Part shown: one piece after another, positions 55,702 through 63,682 of the stretch
How positions within the stretch are numbered: the stretch's first letter is position 1
How the letters are laid out: every line of letters starts with the position of its first letter
DNA from: Paracoccaceae bacterium Fryx2
GTDB taxonomy: Bacteria > Pseudomonadota > Alphaproteobacteria > Rhodobacterales > Rhodobacteraceae
Length of the DNA: 64,000 nt
Assembly: GCA_032334235.1 (NCBI GenBank)
Contig: JAVSGI010000005.1
Location: 558,001-622,000, forward strand
Direction: 5' to 3'
The notes under the pieces: generated by a model
Database searches by the model: none
What the model saw: the letters and a program-made list of their open reading frames with translations, nothing else
What the model was told of the DNA's origin: nothing
Position numbers and translations under genes: made by a program

Positions 55702-56697
55702 TCAGGCCAGCCCCGGCAAGGCACCGGCCAGCGCCTGCCACTCCGGCCCCGCCGCCGAAATCCGCACCACCGCCGCGCCCGCCGCGTCGAAGCCTTCGAT
55801 GGCCGGCGACGGGCCGTTCCGGTCGGGGCGGTCCACCAGCCAGACCCCGGCCAGATGGTCGGTGCGCAGGTGCAGGTTGAACAGCGGGTCGAGCACGTTG
55901 ATCCAGGGCCCGGTCGGCACGATGTTGGCCACCCGCCCCTCGAATATCTGGAGGCAGCCGGCATTGCCGCTGGCGATCTGCACCGTGATCCCGTCGGCGG
56001 CCACCGCACTCAGCACCTGCGTCACGGCCGCGGGGTCCAGCGGCCGCGCCAGTCCGGGCCCGGCAAGCCGGTAGGCCGCAGGGCGCGTCAGCCCCAGCCC
56101 GGCCAGCAGGGAGTCGAAGTCCTGCGCCGTGGCGTCCTTCCAGCCGTCGCGCAGCATCCGGGCAGCATCGGGGGCGGCCCCGGGCATCACGGCCACCGAA
56201 GCTTCGGCGCTGAACCCGTCGCCCTGATCGGGCAGGCGCAGCGCCGCCACCAGCGCGTCGAACGCCGCCACGTCGCTTTCCGGCGTCAGATGCACCTTGT
56301 GGACCGCCTCGCCCGCGGCGTCGAACACCTGGAGGCTGCGCTTGGTCCCGCGCGCATTCGGTTCCACCACGGCAAATCCATGCCGCCAATGCGCCGGAAA
56401 CAGGCGCAGACTGACTTCGGCTCCCGTCACCGTCCCGGCATCCTGCCCGATCCGGCAGTCGGGATACTGCCCGGTACGCTCCTGCACGCAGGACTCGTTG
56501 CGCGTCAGCGCCAGCGCCTGCCCCAGTGCCGCCACCAGCGGCATCAGCCGGTCGGGGGCGGCGTCGATCCGGGTGATCAGCGGGCCGACATGCGCCGCCA
56601 GCAGCGCGGCCTCGGGGATGCCGTGGCTGACCGCGAAATCACGGGCGCGGGGGCGGTGCGCCTTGGCACGGGCACGGCGGATCTCTTCAGGGGTCAT
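55702..56697 (-). CDS. HemS/HmuS-like haem utilisation protein
   Basis: A 331-residue protein with two HemS/HmuS repeats. The first contains LRLFPAHWRHGFAV, RSLQVFDAAGEAVHKVHLT; the second contains IQIASGNAGCLQIFEG-like sequence (VQIASGNAGCLQIFEG), INVLDPLFNLHLRTDHLAGV and FDAAGAAVVRI. Relatives bind haem delivered by Hmu/Hut uptake systems and may degrade or store it. No hmuRTUV genes are adjacent. It lies 65 bases upstream of the RidA gene on the same strand. Confidence 0.85.
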   Translation of the reverse strand: MTPEEIRRARAKAHRPRARDFAVSHGIPEAALLAAHVGPLITRIDAAPDRLMPLVAALGQALALTRNESCVQERTGQYPDCRIGQDAGTVTGAEVSLRLFPAHWRHGFAVVEPNARGTKRSLQVFDAAGEAVHKVHLTPESDVAAFDALVAALRLPDQGDGFSAEASVAVMPGAAPDAARMLRDGWKDATAQDFDSLLAGLGLTRPAAYRLAGPGLARPLDPAAVTQVLSAVAADGITVQIASGNAGCLQIFEGRVANIVPTGPWINVLDPLFNLHLRTDHLAGVWLVDRPDRNGPSPAIEGFDAAGAAVVRISAAGPEWQALAGALPGLA

Positions 56698-56815
56698 CGG
56701 CGCGGTCCTTTCCCGGGGTCGGTCTTGCTCCGGGGTAGCCGCAGGCGCGTCGCCGCGCAAGCCACGGCGGGGCACCCGGCCGGATGCCGCATCAGTTCGG
56801 GGTCTGGTGAAGGAT

Positions 56816-56889
56816 TGGAGCGGGTGAAGGGAATCGAACCCTCGTCGTAAGCTTGGGAAGCTTCTGCTCTGCCATTGAGCTACACCCGC
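56816..56889 (-). tRNA. tRNA-Gly(CCC)
   Basis: A 74-base cloverleaf on the minus strand: acceptor GCGGGTG/CACCCGC, D-arm GCTC/GAGC, anticodon loop TTCCCAA (anticodon CCC) with stem GAAGC/GCTTA (outermost pair mismatched), T-loop GGTTCGATTCC, and encoded CCA. Confidence 0.95.
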
Positions 56890-57071
56890 CAAGGCGGCCA
56901 GCGCCTGCGATATCCGTCATTTAACCTGCCTGTTTCGCTGGGGCAAGAGCAATTGCGCGCAAGAGAAGGGGGCCGCCTTGCGGCGACCCCCGGTCGGACC
57001 GGCTGTGGGGACAGGGCCCGGCCCGACCATGACACGCGTGCGGCGCGGTGGAGCCCCCCGCCGCGCGCGGA

Positions 57072-57623
57072 TCACATGGCGGGCAGAAGCACGGTGTCGA
57101 TGACGTGGATCACGCCGTTCGACTGTTTCACGTCTGCGATGGTGACGTTGGCCACGTTGCCCATGCCGTCCTTGATCATGATGACGCCGTCCTTCTCCAT
57201 CGCGGTGAACTCGCAGCCGCCCACGGTCTTGACCGGATGCATCCCCGCGTCATCGGCGACCATCTTGGAAATGGCATCCGACAGCGCATTGGCCGCAACC
57301 ACATGGCAGGTCAGGATCTTCGTCAGCTGATCCTTGTTTTCCGGCTTCAGCAGGGTTTCCACGGTGCCTGCGGGCAGCTTGGCGAAGGCGGCGTTGGTCG
57401 GCGCGAAGACGGTGAAGGGGCCTTCCCCGGACAGCGTTTCCGCCAGACCGGCGGCCTGCACGGCGGCGACCAGCGTGGTGTGGTCGGCCGAGTTCACCGC
57501 GTTTTCGACAATGGTCTTGTCTTCATACATCGCCGCGCCGCCGACCATCGGGTTTGCGGCGAAGGCAGCGGTGCCCAGCAGGGCAAGCGTGGCGGACAGG
57601 GTGGCGATACGGGTCATGGTCAT
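57072..57623 (-). CDS. Exported fasciclin domain protein
   Basis: A 183-residue secreted protein with a signal peptide (TRIATLSATLALLGTAAFA) and one FAS1 domain: TIVENAVNSADHTTLVAAVQ, GPFTVFAPTNAAFAKLPAGT, and the closing NGVIHVIDTVLLP. FAS1 domains mediate adhesion. It lies downstream of an anti-sigma/ECF-sigma pair on the same strand, matching the arrangement in which a SigK-type sigma factor controls fasciclin proteins. ATG 57623 with GGAG upstream is chosen; ATG 57617 is possible. Confidence 0.92.
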   Translation of the reverse strand: MTMTRIATLSATLALLGTAAFAANPMVGGAAMYEDKTIVENAVNSADHTTLVAAVQAAGLAETLSGEGPFTVFAPTNAAFAKLPAGTVETLLKPENKDQLTKILTCHVVAANALSDAISKMVADDAGMHPVKTVGGCEFTAMEKDGVIMIKDGMGNVANVTIADVKQSNGVIHVIDTVLLPAM

Positions 57624-57724
57624 GGCGGTTCTCCGGTTCCGGCAGGGCCATTCCCCGCCGCACAGTCGGAGTTACGGGGGTTTCGGGCGGGAAGTTTCAG
57701 CCCACCGCCGCGCTCACGGCCATG

Positions 57725-58390
57725 TTACCCCGAGGTGAGGATGCCCGTCACCAGCACCGGCCCGGTCGGCGTGCCGGTGGGCGAGCCGCCCGCCGGTTCC
57801 AGCGTGACGGCCAGCACCATGCCGGGGGCCGAAGCCTCGGGCAACGCGAGGCTCAGCCCCTCGGCCCCGATCACCCCCAGCGACCGCGGCGCGGCCTCGC
57901 CCGCAATCAGCCACAGCTCGTAGTCGCGCCCCGAGATCGGGCCGGGGCCTGTGGTGCGGGTCAGGGTCAGCGCGCCGCCGGTGATGCGCGCGTCAAAGGT
58001 CAGGGTCTGGGCCTCGCCTGACAGGGTGGCGACCAGCGCCGGTTCCGGCTGGAAGGTCGGCGTAACCAGCACCACCGCCAGACCGATCCCCGCCCCCGCC
58101 GCCAGCCCGCCGATGAAGCGCGGCCAGAAGCGGCGGCGCGCCACCGATGCCCCGAACAGCCGCGCCTCGATCCGCGGCAGAATCTCGGGGGCGGGCACTT
58201 CGGGGAAACCGTCGTTCAGACCGGCCAGCCGTTCCTCCCAGCCCGCGACCAGCGCGGCAAAGGCCGGGTCGCGCTTGGCGCGGATCTCGGCCTGCAGGCG
58301 GGCGTCATGCGGCAGCACGCCCAGCACATACTCGGCTGCCAGCAGGCCGGGGTCCTGCGGATCGTCGGAGGGGTCGCGCGCGTCGGTCAT
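57725..58390 (-). CDS. RskA-type anti-sigma factor
   Basis: A 221-residue single-pass membrane anti-sigma factor. The cytoplasmic N-terminus (LAAEYVLGVLPHDARLQAEI, FAALVAGWEERLAGLNDGFP) binds sigma; one span (FIGGLAAGAGIGLAVVLV, about residue 105) leads to an extracytoplasmic RskA domain (YELWLIAGEAAPRSLGVI, VLAVTLEPAGGSPTGTPTGP). The zinc HxxxCxxC motif of ChrR-type anti-sigmas is absent. Release presumably involves intramembrane proteolysis. ATG 58390 overlaps the sigma stop by four bases. Confidence 0.93.
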   Translation of the reverse strand: MTDARDPSDDPQDPGLLAAEYVLGVLPHDARLQAEIRAKRDPAFAALVAGWEERLAGLNDGFPEVPAPEILPRIEARLFGASVARRRFWPRFIGGLAAGAGIGLAVVLVTPTFQPEPALVATLSGEAQTLTFDARITGGALTLTRTTGPGPISGRDYELWLIAGEAAPRSLGVIGAEGLSLALPEASAPGMVLAVTLEPAGGSPTGTPTGPVLVTGILTSG

Positions 58391-58926
58391 GACTCCAGAC
58401 ACTCCTTCAGCCGCAGCAGGCTGCGGCGCAGCCACGTGCGCATGGTGTTCAGCGGCACGTCGAAGCGTTCGGCCAGTTGCTGATAGCTGAGGCCCGAAAG
58501 GTAGGCGCCGCGCACTGCCTCGGCCCGGTCGGGTTCAAGCTGGCCCATGCAGGTCACCACCCGCTGCGCCTCGCCGCGCGCGATCAGGCCCGCCAGCGCG
58601 CCGGGGCGGGCATCGGGCATGGCGTCGATCTCGTCGCCACCGTCTTCCGGCGCGGGGCGGGCGCGCAGCCGGTCGATGGCATGGTTGCGCGCCACGGCAA
58701 TCGCCCAGGTCATCGCCCGGCCCTTTTCGGGGTCGTAGCGGGCGGCACGCAGCCAGATCCGGGTGAACACTTCCTGCAACGCATCCTCTGCCTCTGCCTT
58801 GTTGCCAAGGATACGCAGCAGCGTGCCGAACAGTTTCGCGGAACCCGCAGCATAGAACGCCCGGAACGCGGCACGGTCCTGCACGGCGATGCGGGTCAGC
58901 AGGGAGGCCAGCGGGTCGTCATCCAT
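58387..58926 (-). CDS. ECF sigma factor (SigK/RpoE-like)
   Basis: A 179-residue ECF sigma factor. Region 2: LFGTLLRILGNKAEAEDALQ, EVFTRIWLRAARYDP and TWAIAVARNHAIDRLRAR. Region 4: YLSGLSYQQLAERFDVPLNT and MRTWLRRSLLRLKECL. It is the cognate partner of the overlapping RskA-type gene and belongs to the group usually paired with such anti-sigmas. It is distinct from the two EcfG copies. Confidence 0.93.
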   Translation of the reverse strand: MDDDPLASLLTRIAVQDRAAFRAFYAAGSAKLFGTLLRILGNKAEAEDALQEVFTRIWLRAARYDPEKGRAMTWAIAVARNHAIDRLRARPAPEDGGDEIDAMPDARPGALAGLIARGEAQRVVTCMGQLEPDRAEAVRGAYLSGLSYQQLAERFDVPLNTMRTWLRRSLLRLKECLES

Positions 58927-58994
58927 CGGTGGGATCGGTCTTTTCCTTGCGCCTGTGATCACATGCCAGGCCGGGGGCAGGGGGGCCGCAAGCC

Positions 58995-61031
58995 CTAGCG
59001 CCGCCGCCTGCGGCCGCCCTCGCCGCCGGTGCCGTGCGGGTTGAAGCTGACATCGGGCAAGCTCAGCGTGGCCAGCAGTTCGGGGAACGGGTCGGTGGCA
59101 TGGGGTATCGCGTTGGCATTGACGAAATGTTCCTGAAAGCGCGGGGCCAGCGCGGTTTCGACCTTGTGGATCTGCTTCACCGTTTCCTCGATCGCCCGCC
59201 GCGCCGCCACCGAACAGAGCGCAATCCGCGCGCCCGTGCCCGCCGCATTGCCCGCCGAGGTCACATGATCCAGCGGCGCATCCGGGATCATTCCCAGCAC
59301 CATCGCGTGTTTCGGGCTGATATGCGCGCCGAATGCCCCGGCGAGGACGATCCGGTCGACGCGGTCGATCCCGATCTCGTCCATCAGCAGCCGCGCGCCG
59401 GCGTAGAGCGCCGACTTGGCAAGCTGGATGGCGCGGATGTCGCCTTGCGTGACCATGATGCGCGGCCCGCCTGCGGGGGTCGCGTCGTGCAGCAGGTAGG
59501 CATGGGTCCGCCCCGTGGGCTCGCACCGTTCGGTGCCGGTCTGTTCGGCCGACCCGATCAGCCCCGAGGCATCGACCAGCCCGGCCATGCGCATCTCGGC
59601 CACCGCCTCGATGATGCCGGACCCGCAGATGCCGGTGATTCCGCTGCCAGACGTGGCTTCGGCAAACCCTTCGTCTGTGGACCACAGGTCCGACCCGATG
59701 ACGCGGAAGCGGGCGATCTTGGTCACGGGGTCGATTTCCACCCGCTCGATGGTGCCGGGGGCGGCGCGCTGGCCGGAGCTGATCTGCGCCCCCTCGAAGG
59801 CCGGGCCGGTGGGCGAGGAACAGGCCAGCACCTTTTCCTCCGACCCCAGCAGGATCTCGGCATTGGTGCCGACATCGACGATCAGCACCATGTCCTTCGA
59901 CTTGTCGGGTTCTTCCGACAGCGCCACGGCGGCACAGTCGGCCCCGACATGCCCGGCGATGCATGGCAATATGTAGACCCGCGCCGCCCGGTTCACCGAC
60001 GCAAGGTCCAGATCGCGGGCATCGAGCGACAGGCTGCCCGAGGTCGCCAGCGCGAACGGCGCCTGACCAAGTTCCACCGGGTCGATGCCCAGGAGCAGGT
60101 GGTGCATCACCGGGTTGCAGACGAACACGATCTCGTAGATCGCCGCCGCGTCGATGCCCGCTTCGGCCGCGATGCTGACGGCCAGCCCGTCAAGGCTCGC
60201 GCGCACCGCCCGGGTCATCTCCACGTCGCCGCCGGGGTTCATCATGGCATAGCTCACGCGGCTCATCAGATCCTCGCCAAAGCGGATCTGCGGGTTCATC
60301 ACCCCGGCCGAGGCCAGCACTGCCCCGTCGCGCAGGTCGCACAGATGCGCCGCGATGGTGGTGGACCCCAGATCGACCGCCAGCCCGTAAAGATGCCCGT
60401 CATGAAACCCCGGCCAGAGGTCGAGGATGCGCGGGCGCGGGTCGTGGTGGCCCTGATGCAGCGCCACCGTCACCGACCATGCGCCCTTGCGCAGCGCAGG
60501 TTGCAGGCGGCGCAGGATGGCAAGGTCGGCCTCGACATCCGCCACCTGCCACTGGTCGCGCAGGGCCTGCGACAGCCGTTCGAAATCGCCCGAAGGCTCG
60601 TGCATGTCGGGTTCGGCGACCTCGACGTAAAGCAGCCGGGTCGCGGGGTCCATCACCATGTCGCGCTGGGTGGCGGACTTGCGGATCACCTGCTTGTGGA
60701 CCTGGCTTTCGGGCGGCACGTCGATCACCACGTCGCCCTGCACCCTTGCCTGACACCCAAGCCGCCGCCCGTCGATCAGCCCGCGGATCGACTTGTAGCG
60801 CGCCTCGACCGCGTTCCATTCCGACAGCGCATCAGGCCCGACCGTGACGCCATGCTTGGAAAAGGCGCCATAGCCCGGCGTGATCTGGCAGCGCGAACAG
60901 ATGCCGCGCCCGCCGCAGACCGAGTCGAGATCGACCCCAAGCTGCCGCGCCGCCGTCAGCACCGGCGTGCCAAGCGCAAACCGCCCGCGCTTTCCCGAGG
61001 GGGTGAAAATGACCAGCGCATCGTCCGTCAT
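58995..61031 (-). CDS. RACE-type corrinoid activator (ferredoxin + ASKHA, DUF4445)
   Basis: A 678-residue reductive activator of corrinoid-dependent methyltransferases. The N-terminal [2Fe-2S] domain has Cys39, Cys45 and Cys48 (CGGRGICSRC) and a fourth Cys in GCQAR (about residue 93). The central/C-terminal ASKHA ATPase fold shows LAVDLGSTTIAAHL, LIVDVGTNAEILLG and VLAGAFGAHISP. Such proteins reduce Co(II) corrinoid back to Co(I) at ATP expense. ATG 61031 has AGAGG upstream. It goes with the pterin methyltransferase and MetF-like genes on the same strand. Confidence 0.93.
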   Translation of the reverse strand: MTDDALVIFTPSGKRGRFALGTPVLTAARQLGVDLDSVCGGRGICSRCQITPGYGAFSKHGVTVGPDALSEWNAVEARYKSIRGLIDGRRLGCQARVQGDVVIDVPPESQVHKQVIRKSATQRDMVMDPATRLLYVEVAEPDMHEPSGDFERLSQALRDQWQVADVEADLAILRRLQPALRKGAWSVTVALHQGHHDPRPRILDLWPGFHDGHLYGLAVDLGSTTIAAHLCDLRDGAVLASAGVMNPQIRFGEDLMSRVSYAMMNPGGDVEMTRAVRASLDGLAVSIAAEAGIDAAAIYEIVFVCNPVMHHLLLGIDPVELGQAPFALATSGSLSLDARDLDLASVNRAARVYILPCIAGHVGADCAAVALSEEPDKSKDMVLIVDVGTNAEILLGSEEKVLACSSPTGPAFEGAQISSGQRAAPGTIERVEIDPVTKIARFRVIGSDLWSTDEGFAEATSGSGITGICGSGIIEAVAEMRMAGLVDASGLIGSAEQTGTERCEPTGRTHAYLLHDATPAGGPRIMVTQGDIRAIQLAKSALYAGARLLMDEIGIDRVDRIVLAGAFGAHISPKHAMVLGMIPDAPLDHVTSAGNAAGTGARIALCSVAARRAIEETVKQIHKVETALAPRFQEHFVNANAIPHATDPFPELLATLSLPDVSFNPHGTGGEGGRRRRR

Positions 61032-61111
61032 GGCAACCTCTTGTCCTGTCCGCCCGGTCGTTTGTAGGGCGTGCGGGGCAGGGAGCAATGCCTGTCAGCG
61101 GCAGGTGACGG

Positions 61112-62275
61112 TCAGCCACCGCCCCCCGGCGCATCAAGCCAGGCCAGAATCGCCGCGCGGTCGCCGTCCAGCGTCGGCGCCGGGCCGCGCGCCGCCGCTT
61201 CGGGCAGGGTGGACATCTTGATCGGATTACCCGCAGCGGTGAAGGCGGGGCCGCCGGGGCGTGGCGTGACCGGCAGCACCATGTTCCGCGCGACGACCTG
61301 CGGATCGGCCAGCGCCTCGGCCATGTTCTGCACCCGGCCGGTCGGCACCCCCGCCTCCTGCAGCACCGCAATCCAGTGGTCGCGGGGGGCGCCCAACGTC
61401 CGGGTCTCGATCAGCCGCTTGATCAGCGCATGATGCTCGCAGCGCGCGGCGTTGCTGGCAAAGCGCGGATCGCCCGCCAGACCGTCCAGCCCCAGCGCGG
61501 CGCAGCATTTCGCCCAGAGCGCGTCGTTCCCGGCGGCAATCACGAAAAACCCGTCGGCGGCGCGGTAGGTCGAGAACGGCGTGATCGTCGGATGCCGCGA
61601 GCCGCTGGGGCCGGGTGGCACGCCGGTCGCGGTGGTGATCGCCAGCGCATGTTCCTGGATGGCGATCTGCGCATCCAGCATGGCCACGTCGACCTTGGCG
61701 CCGCGCCCGGTCGCCTGCCGCTGCAGCAGCGCCGCCAGCACGCCCTGCACCAGATACATCCCCGCAGCGATGTCGCCGATCGAGGCGCCCACCCGCACCG
61801 GCGGCCCGCCCGCCTCGCCCGTGATCGACATCACGCCGCCGCGCGCCTGCACCACCATGTCATAGGCGGGCCTGCCCGCATCCGGCCCGGTATGGCCAAA
61901 GCCCGAGACGGCGCCATAGATCAGACGGGGATGGCTGTGCTGCAGGCTGTCCCAGCCATAGCCCAGCCGCTCCATCACGCCGGGGCGGAAGTTTTCCAGC
62001 AGAACGTCGGCCCGATCCAGCAGCCGCCCGAAGATCGCGCGGTCGGCGGCGGCGGCCAGATCAAGTGCAATCGACTGCTTGCCCGCGTTGAGCGCCGCGA
62101 AATAGGCGCTTTCGCCCTGCACGAAGGGCGGGAAGGCGCGGGTGTCGTCGCCCGCGCCGGGGCGTTCGACCTTGATGATGCGCGCGCCGAGGTCGCCCAG
62201 CGTGGTCGAGGCGAAGGGGCCGGCCAGCACATGGGTCAGGTCAAGCACGGTGATGGCGTCAAGGGGTCTGGTCAT
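61112..62275 (-). CDS. CoA-transferase family III (CaiB/BaiF)
   Basis: A 387-residue class III CoA-transferase: VLDLTHVLAGPFASTTLGDL, GARIIKVERPGAGDDTR, ALNAGKQSIALDL, GFGHTGPDAGRPAYDMVVQA, and the catalytic Asp in GASIGDIAAGMY. These enzymes move CoA between organic acids or carnitine-like substrates; the substrate is unknown. It is inserted between the RACE gene and the methyltransferase genes, behind a striking tandem palindrome. Confidence 0.92.
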   Translation of the reverse strand: MTRPLDAITVLDLTHVLAGPFASTTLGDLGARIIKVERPGAGDDTRAFPPFVQGESAYFAALNAGKQSIALDLAAAADRAIFGRLLDRADVLLENFRPGVMERLGYGWDSLQHSHPRLIYGAVSGFGHTGPDAGRPAYDMVVQARGGVMSITGEAGGPPVRVGASIGDIAAGMYLVQGVLAALLQRQATGRGAKVDVAMLDAQIAIQEHALAITTATGVPPGPSGSRHPTITPFSTYRAADGFFVIAAGNDALWAKCCAALGLDGLAGDPRFASNAARCEHHALIKRLIETRTLGAPRDHWIAVLQEAGVPTGRVQNMAEALADPQVVARNMVLPVTPRPGGPAFTAAGNPIKMSTLPEAAARGPAPTLDGDRAAILAWLDAPGGGG

Positions 62276-62350
62276 GGCGGCTCCGCGGTTGTGGCAGGCG
62301 GATCAGACATCAGGCGCGCGGCTTCGGCAAGCCCCGTGACCGGCCCCGAT

Positions 62351-62383
62351 TTTTCTACGAAAAATCTGAATTTTCGTAGAAAA
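62351..62383. promoter_or_regulatory. Tandem palindromic operator upstream of the CoA-transferase gene
   Basis: TTTTCTACGAAAA and TTTTCGTAGAAAA are exact inverted copies of each other, 20 bases centre to centre, and each is itself a dyad TTTTC-N3-GAAAA. The patch is far more AT-rich than its surroundings and lies 76 bases before the CoA-transferase start. A hairpin terminator for the small gene upstream is an alternative reading. Confidence 0.6.
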
Positions 62384-62392
62384 TTCGGCGCC

Positions 62393-62623
62393 TCAGACCA
62401 GCAGTCTGACTCCGCCGCCGTGGCAGATCACGATCCACTGATCGCCGGTTTCCAGCAGGCGGAACCCGCGCTGCCGCACTTCCTCGACAAACCGCTCGCA
62501 GCCGATCTCGCGCGCAATCCAGTGGACGTTGCGCCGGATCACCCCGCCCTTGCGCACGGCCTGCGCGGCAAAGACCTCGGCGATCCACGAGTCGGGTGTG
62601 CTGTGCAGGCATAGGTTTTCCAT
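62393..62623 (-). CDS. Small conserved-looking protein, function unknown
   Basis: A 76-residue protein (ENLCLHSTPDSWIAEVFAAQ, then VHWIAREIGCERFVEEVRQR and ETGDQWIVICHGG). No domain is recognised. It lies 52 bases downstream of the pterin methyltransferase gene and is co-oriented with it, so a role in the one-carbon cluster is likely but unproven. Confidence 0.65.
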   Translation of the reverse strand: MENLCLHSTPDSWIAEVFAAQAVRKGGVIRRNVHWIAREIGCERFVEEVRQRGFRLLETGDQWIVICHGGGVRLLV

Positions 62624-62675
62624 GCCCGATCCTGCCCCGCGCCTGGTTAAGGCCGGGTTAAGCCGACCCTGAAAC

Positions 62676-63668
62676 TCACCCCCGCGCCCGGCCCGCGCGC
62701 CCGCCGGACCGGCCGCCGCGCCCGCCCGCCGCCGCCGCCTCGGCCGAGGCCTCTGCGAAGGTGCGCCCGCCCTCGACCGCTTCCAGCACCCGCGCAAAGC
62801 GGATCCATTCGCCGCCGTTGGCATCGTGGTTCATCAGGAAATTGGCGGCGCGGATCGCCTCCATCTCCACCTGGCGGACCGGGTTCATGATCGCGCTGGT
62901 CATGCCCGCGCCGATCGCCATCGGCAGGAAGGCCGCGTTGATGCCGTGGCGGTGCGGCAGCCCGAAGCTGATGTTGGACGCCCCGCAGGTGGTGTTGACC
63001 CCAAGCTCGTCGCGCAGGCGGCGCACCAGCGTGAACACCTGCTGTCCGGCCGAGCCCATCGCGCCGATCGGCATTACCAGCGGATCGACCACGATGTCAT
63101 GCGCCGGAATGCCGAAGTCGGCGGCGCGCTCCACGATCTTCTTCGCCACCGCAAAGCGCACGTCGGGGTCTTCGCTGATCCCGGTATCGTCGTTGGAAAT
63201 CGCCACAACCGGCACGTTGTATTTCTTCACCAGCGGCAGGACGAGCTCCATCCGCTCTTCCTCGCCCGTTACCGAGTTCAGCAGCGGGCGGCCTTCGCAG
63301 GCCTGCAACCCCGCCTCCAGCGCGCCCGGAACCGAGCTGTCGATGCAGAGCGGCACATCGACCACGGCCTGAATGCGCTGGATCAGCTCGCGCATCAGCG
63401 GCGGCTCGACAAAGTTGTTGTCGGCATAGCGCGGATCGGTTGCCATCTTGTTGGTGAATACCGCGCCCGAGTTCACGTCCAGCACCATCGCGCCGCAGGC
63501 CACCTGTTCCAGTGCGTCGCGCAGCACGGTCGTGAAATCGCCGGCCTCAAGCTCGGCCGCCAGCTTCTTGCGCCCGGTGGGGTTGATGCGTTCACCGATC
63601 ACGCAGAACGGCTCGTCAAAGCCGATGATGACGGTTTTCGTCTTGGATTCGATAACGGTACGGGTCAT
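62676..63668 (-). CDS. Methyltetrahydrofolate-corrinoid methyltransferase (pterin-binding domain)
   Basis: A 330-residue TIM-barrel protein of the pterin-binding/DHPS-like family that includes the MeTr enzymes. Landmarks are VIGERINPTGRKKLAAELEA at the start, MVLDVNSG, VPLCIDSSVPGALEAGL, PLLNSVTGEEER and NTTCGASNISFGLPHR (Asn that binds the pterin). The last ~30 residues are Gly/Arg-rich (GGRGGRSGGRAGRARG). It would move a methyl group between a corrinoid protein and tetrahydrofolate. It starts 14 bases after the MetF-like stop. Confidence 0.92.
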   Translation of the reverse strand: MTRTVIESKTKTVIIGFDEPFCVIGERINPTGRKKLAAELEAGDFTTVLRDALEQVACGAMVLDVNSGAVFTNKMATDPRYADNNFVEPPLMRELIQRIQAVVDVPLCIDSSVPGALEAGLQACEGRPLLNSVTGEEERMELVLPLVKKYNVPVVAISNDDTGISEDPDVRFAVAKKIVERAADFGIPAHDIVVDPLVMPIGAMGSAGQQVFTLVRRLRDELGVNTTCGASNISFGLPHRHGINAAFLPMAIGAGMTSAIMNPVRQVEMEAIRAANFLMNHDANGGEWIRFARVLEAVEGGRTFAEASAEAAAAGGRGGRSGGRAGRARG

Positions 63669-63682
63669 TCTTCAACCTATCT

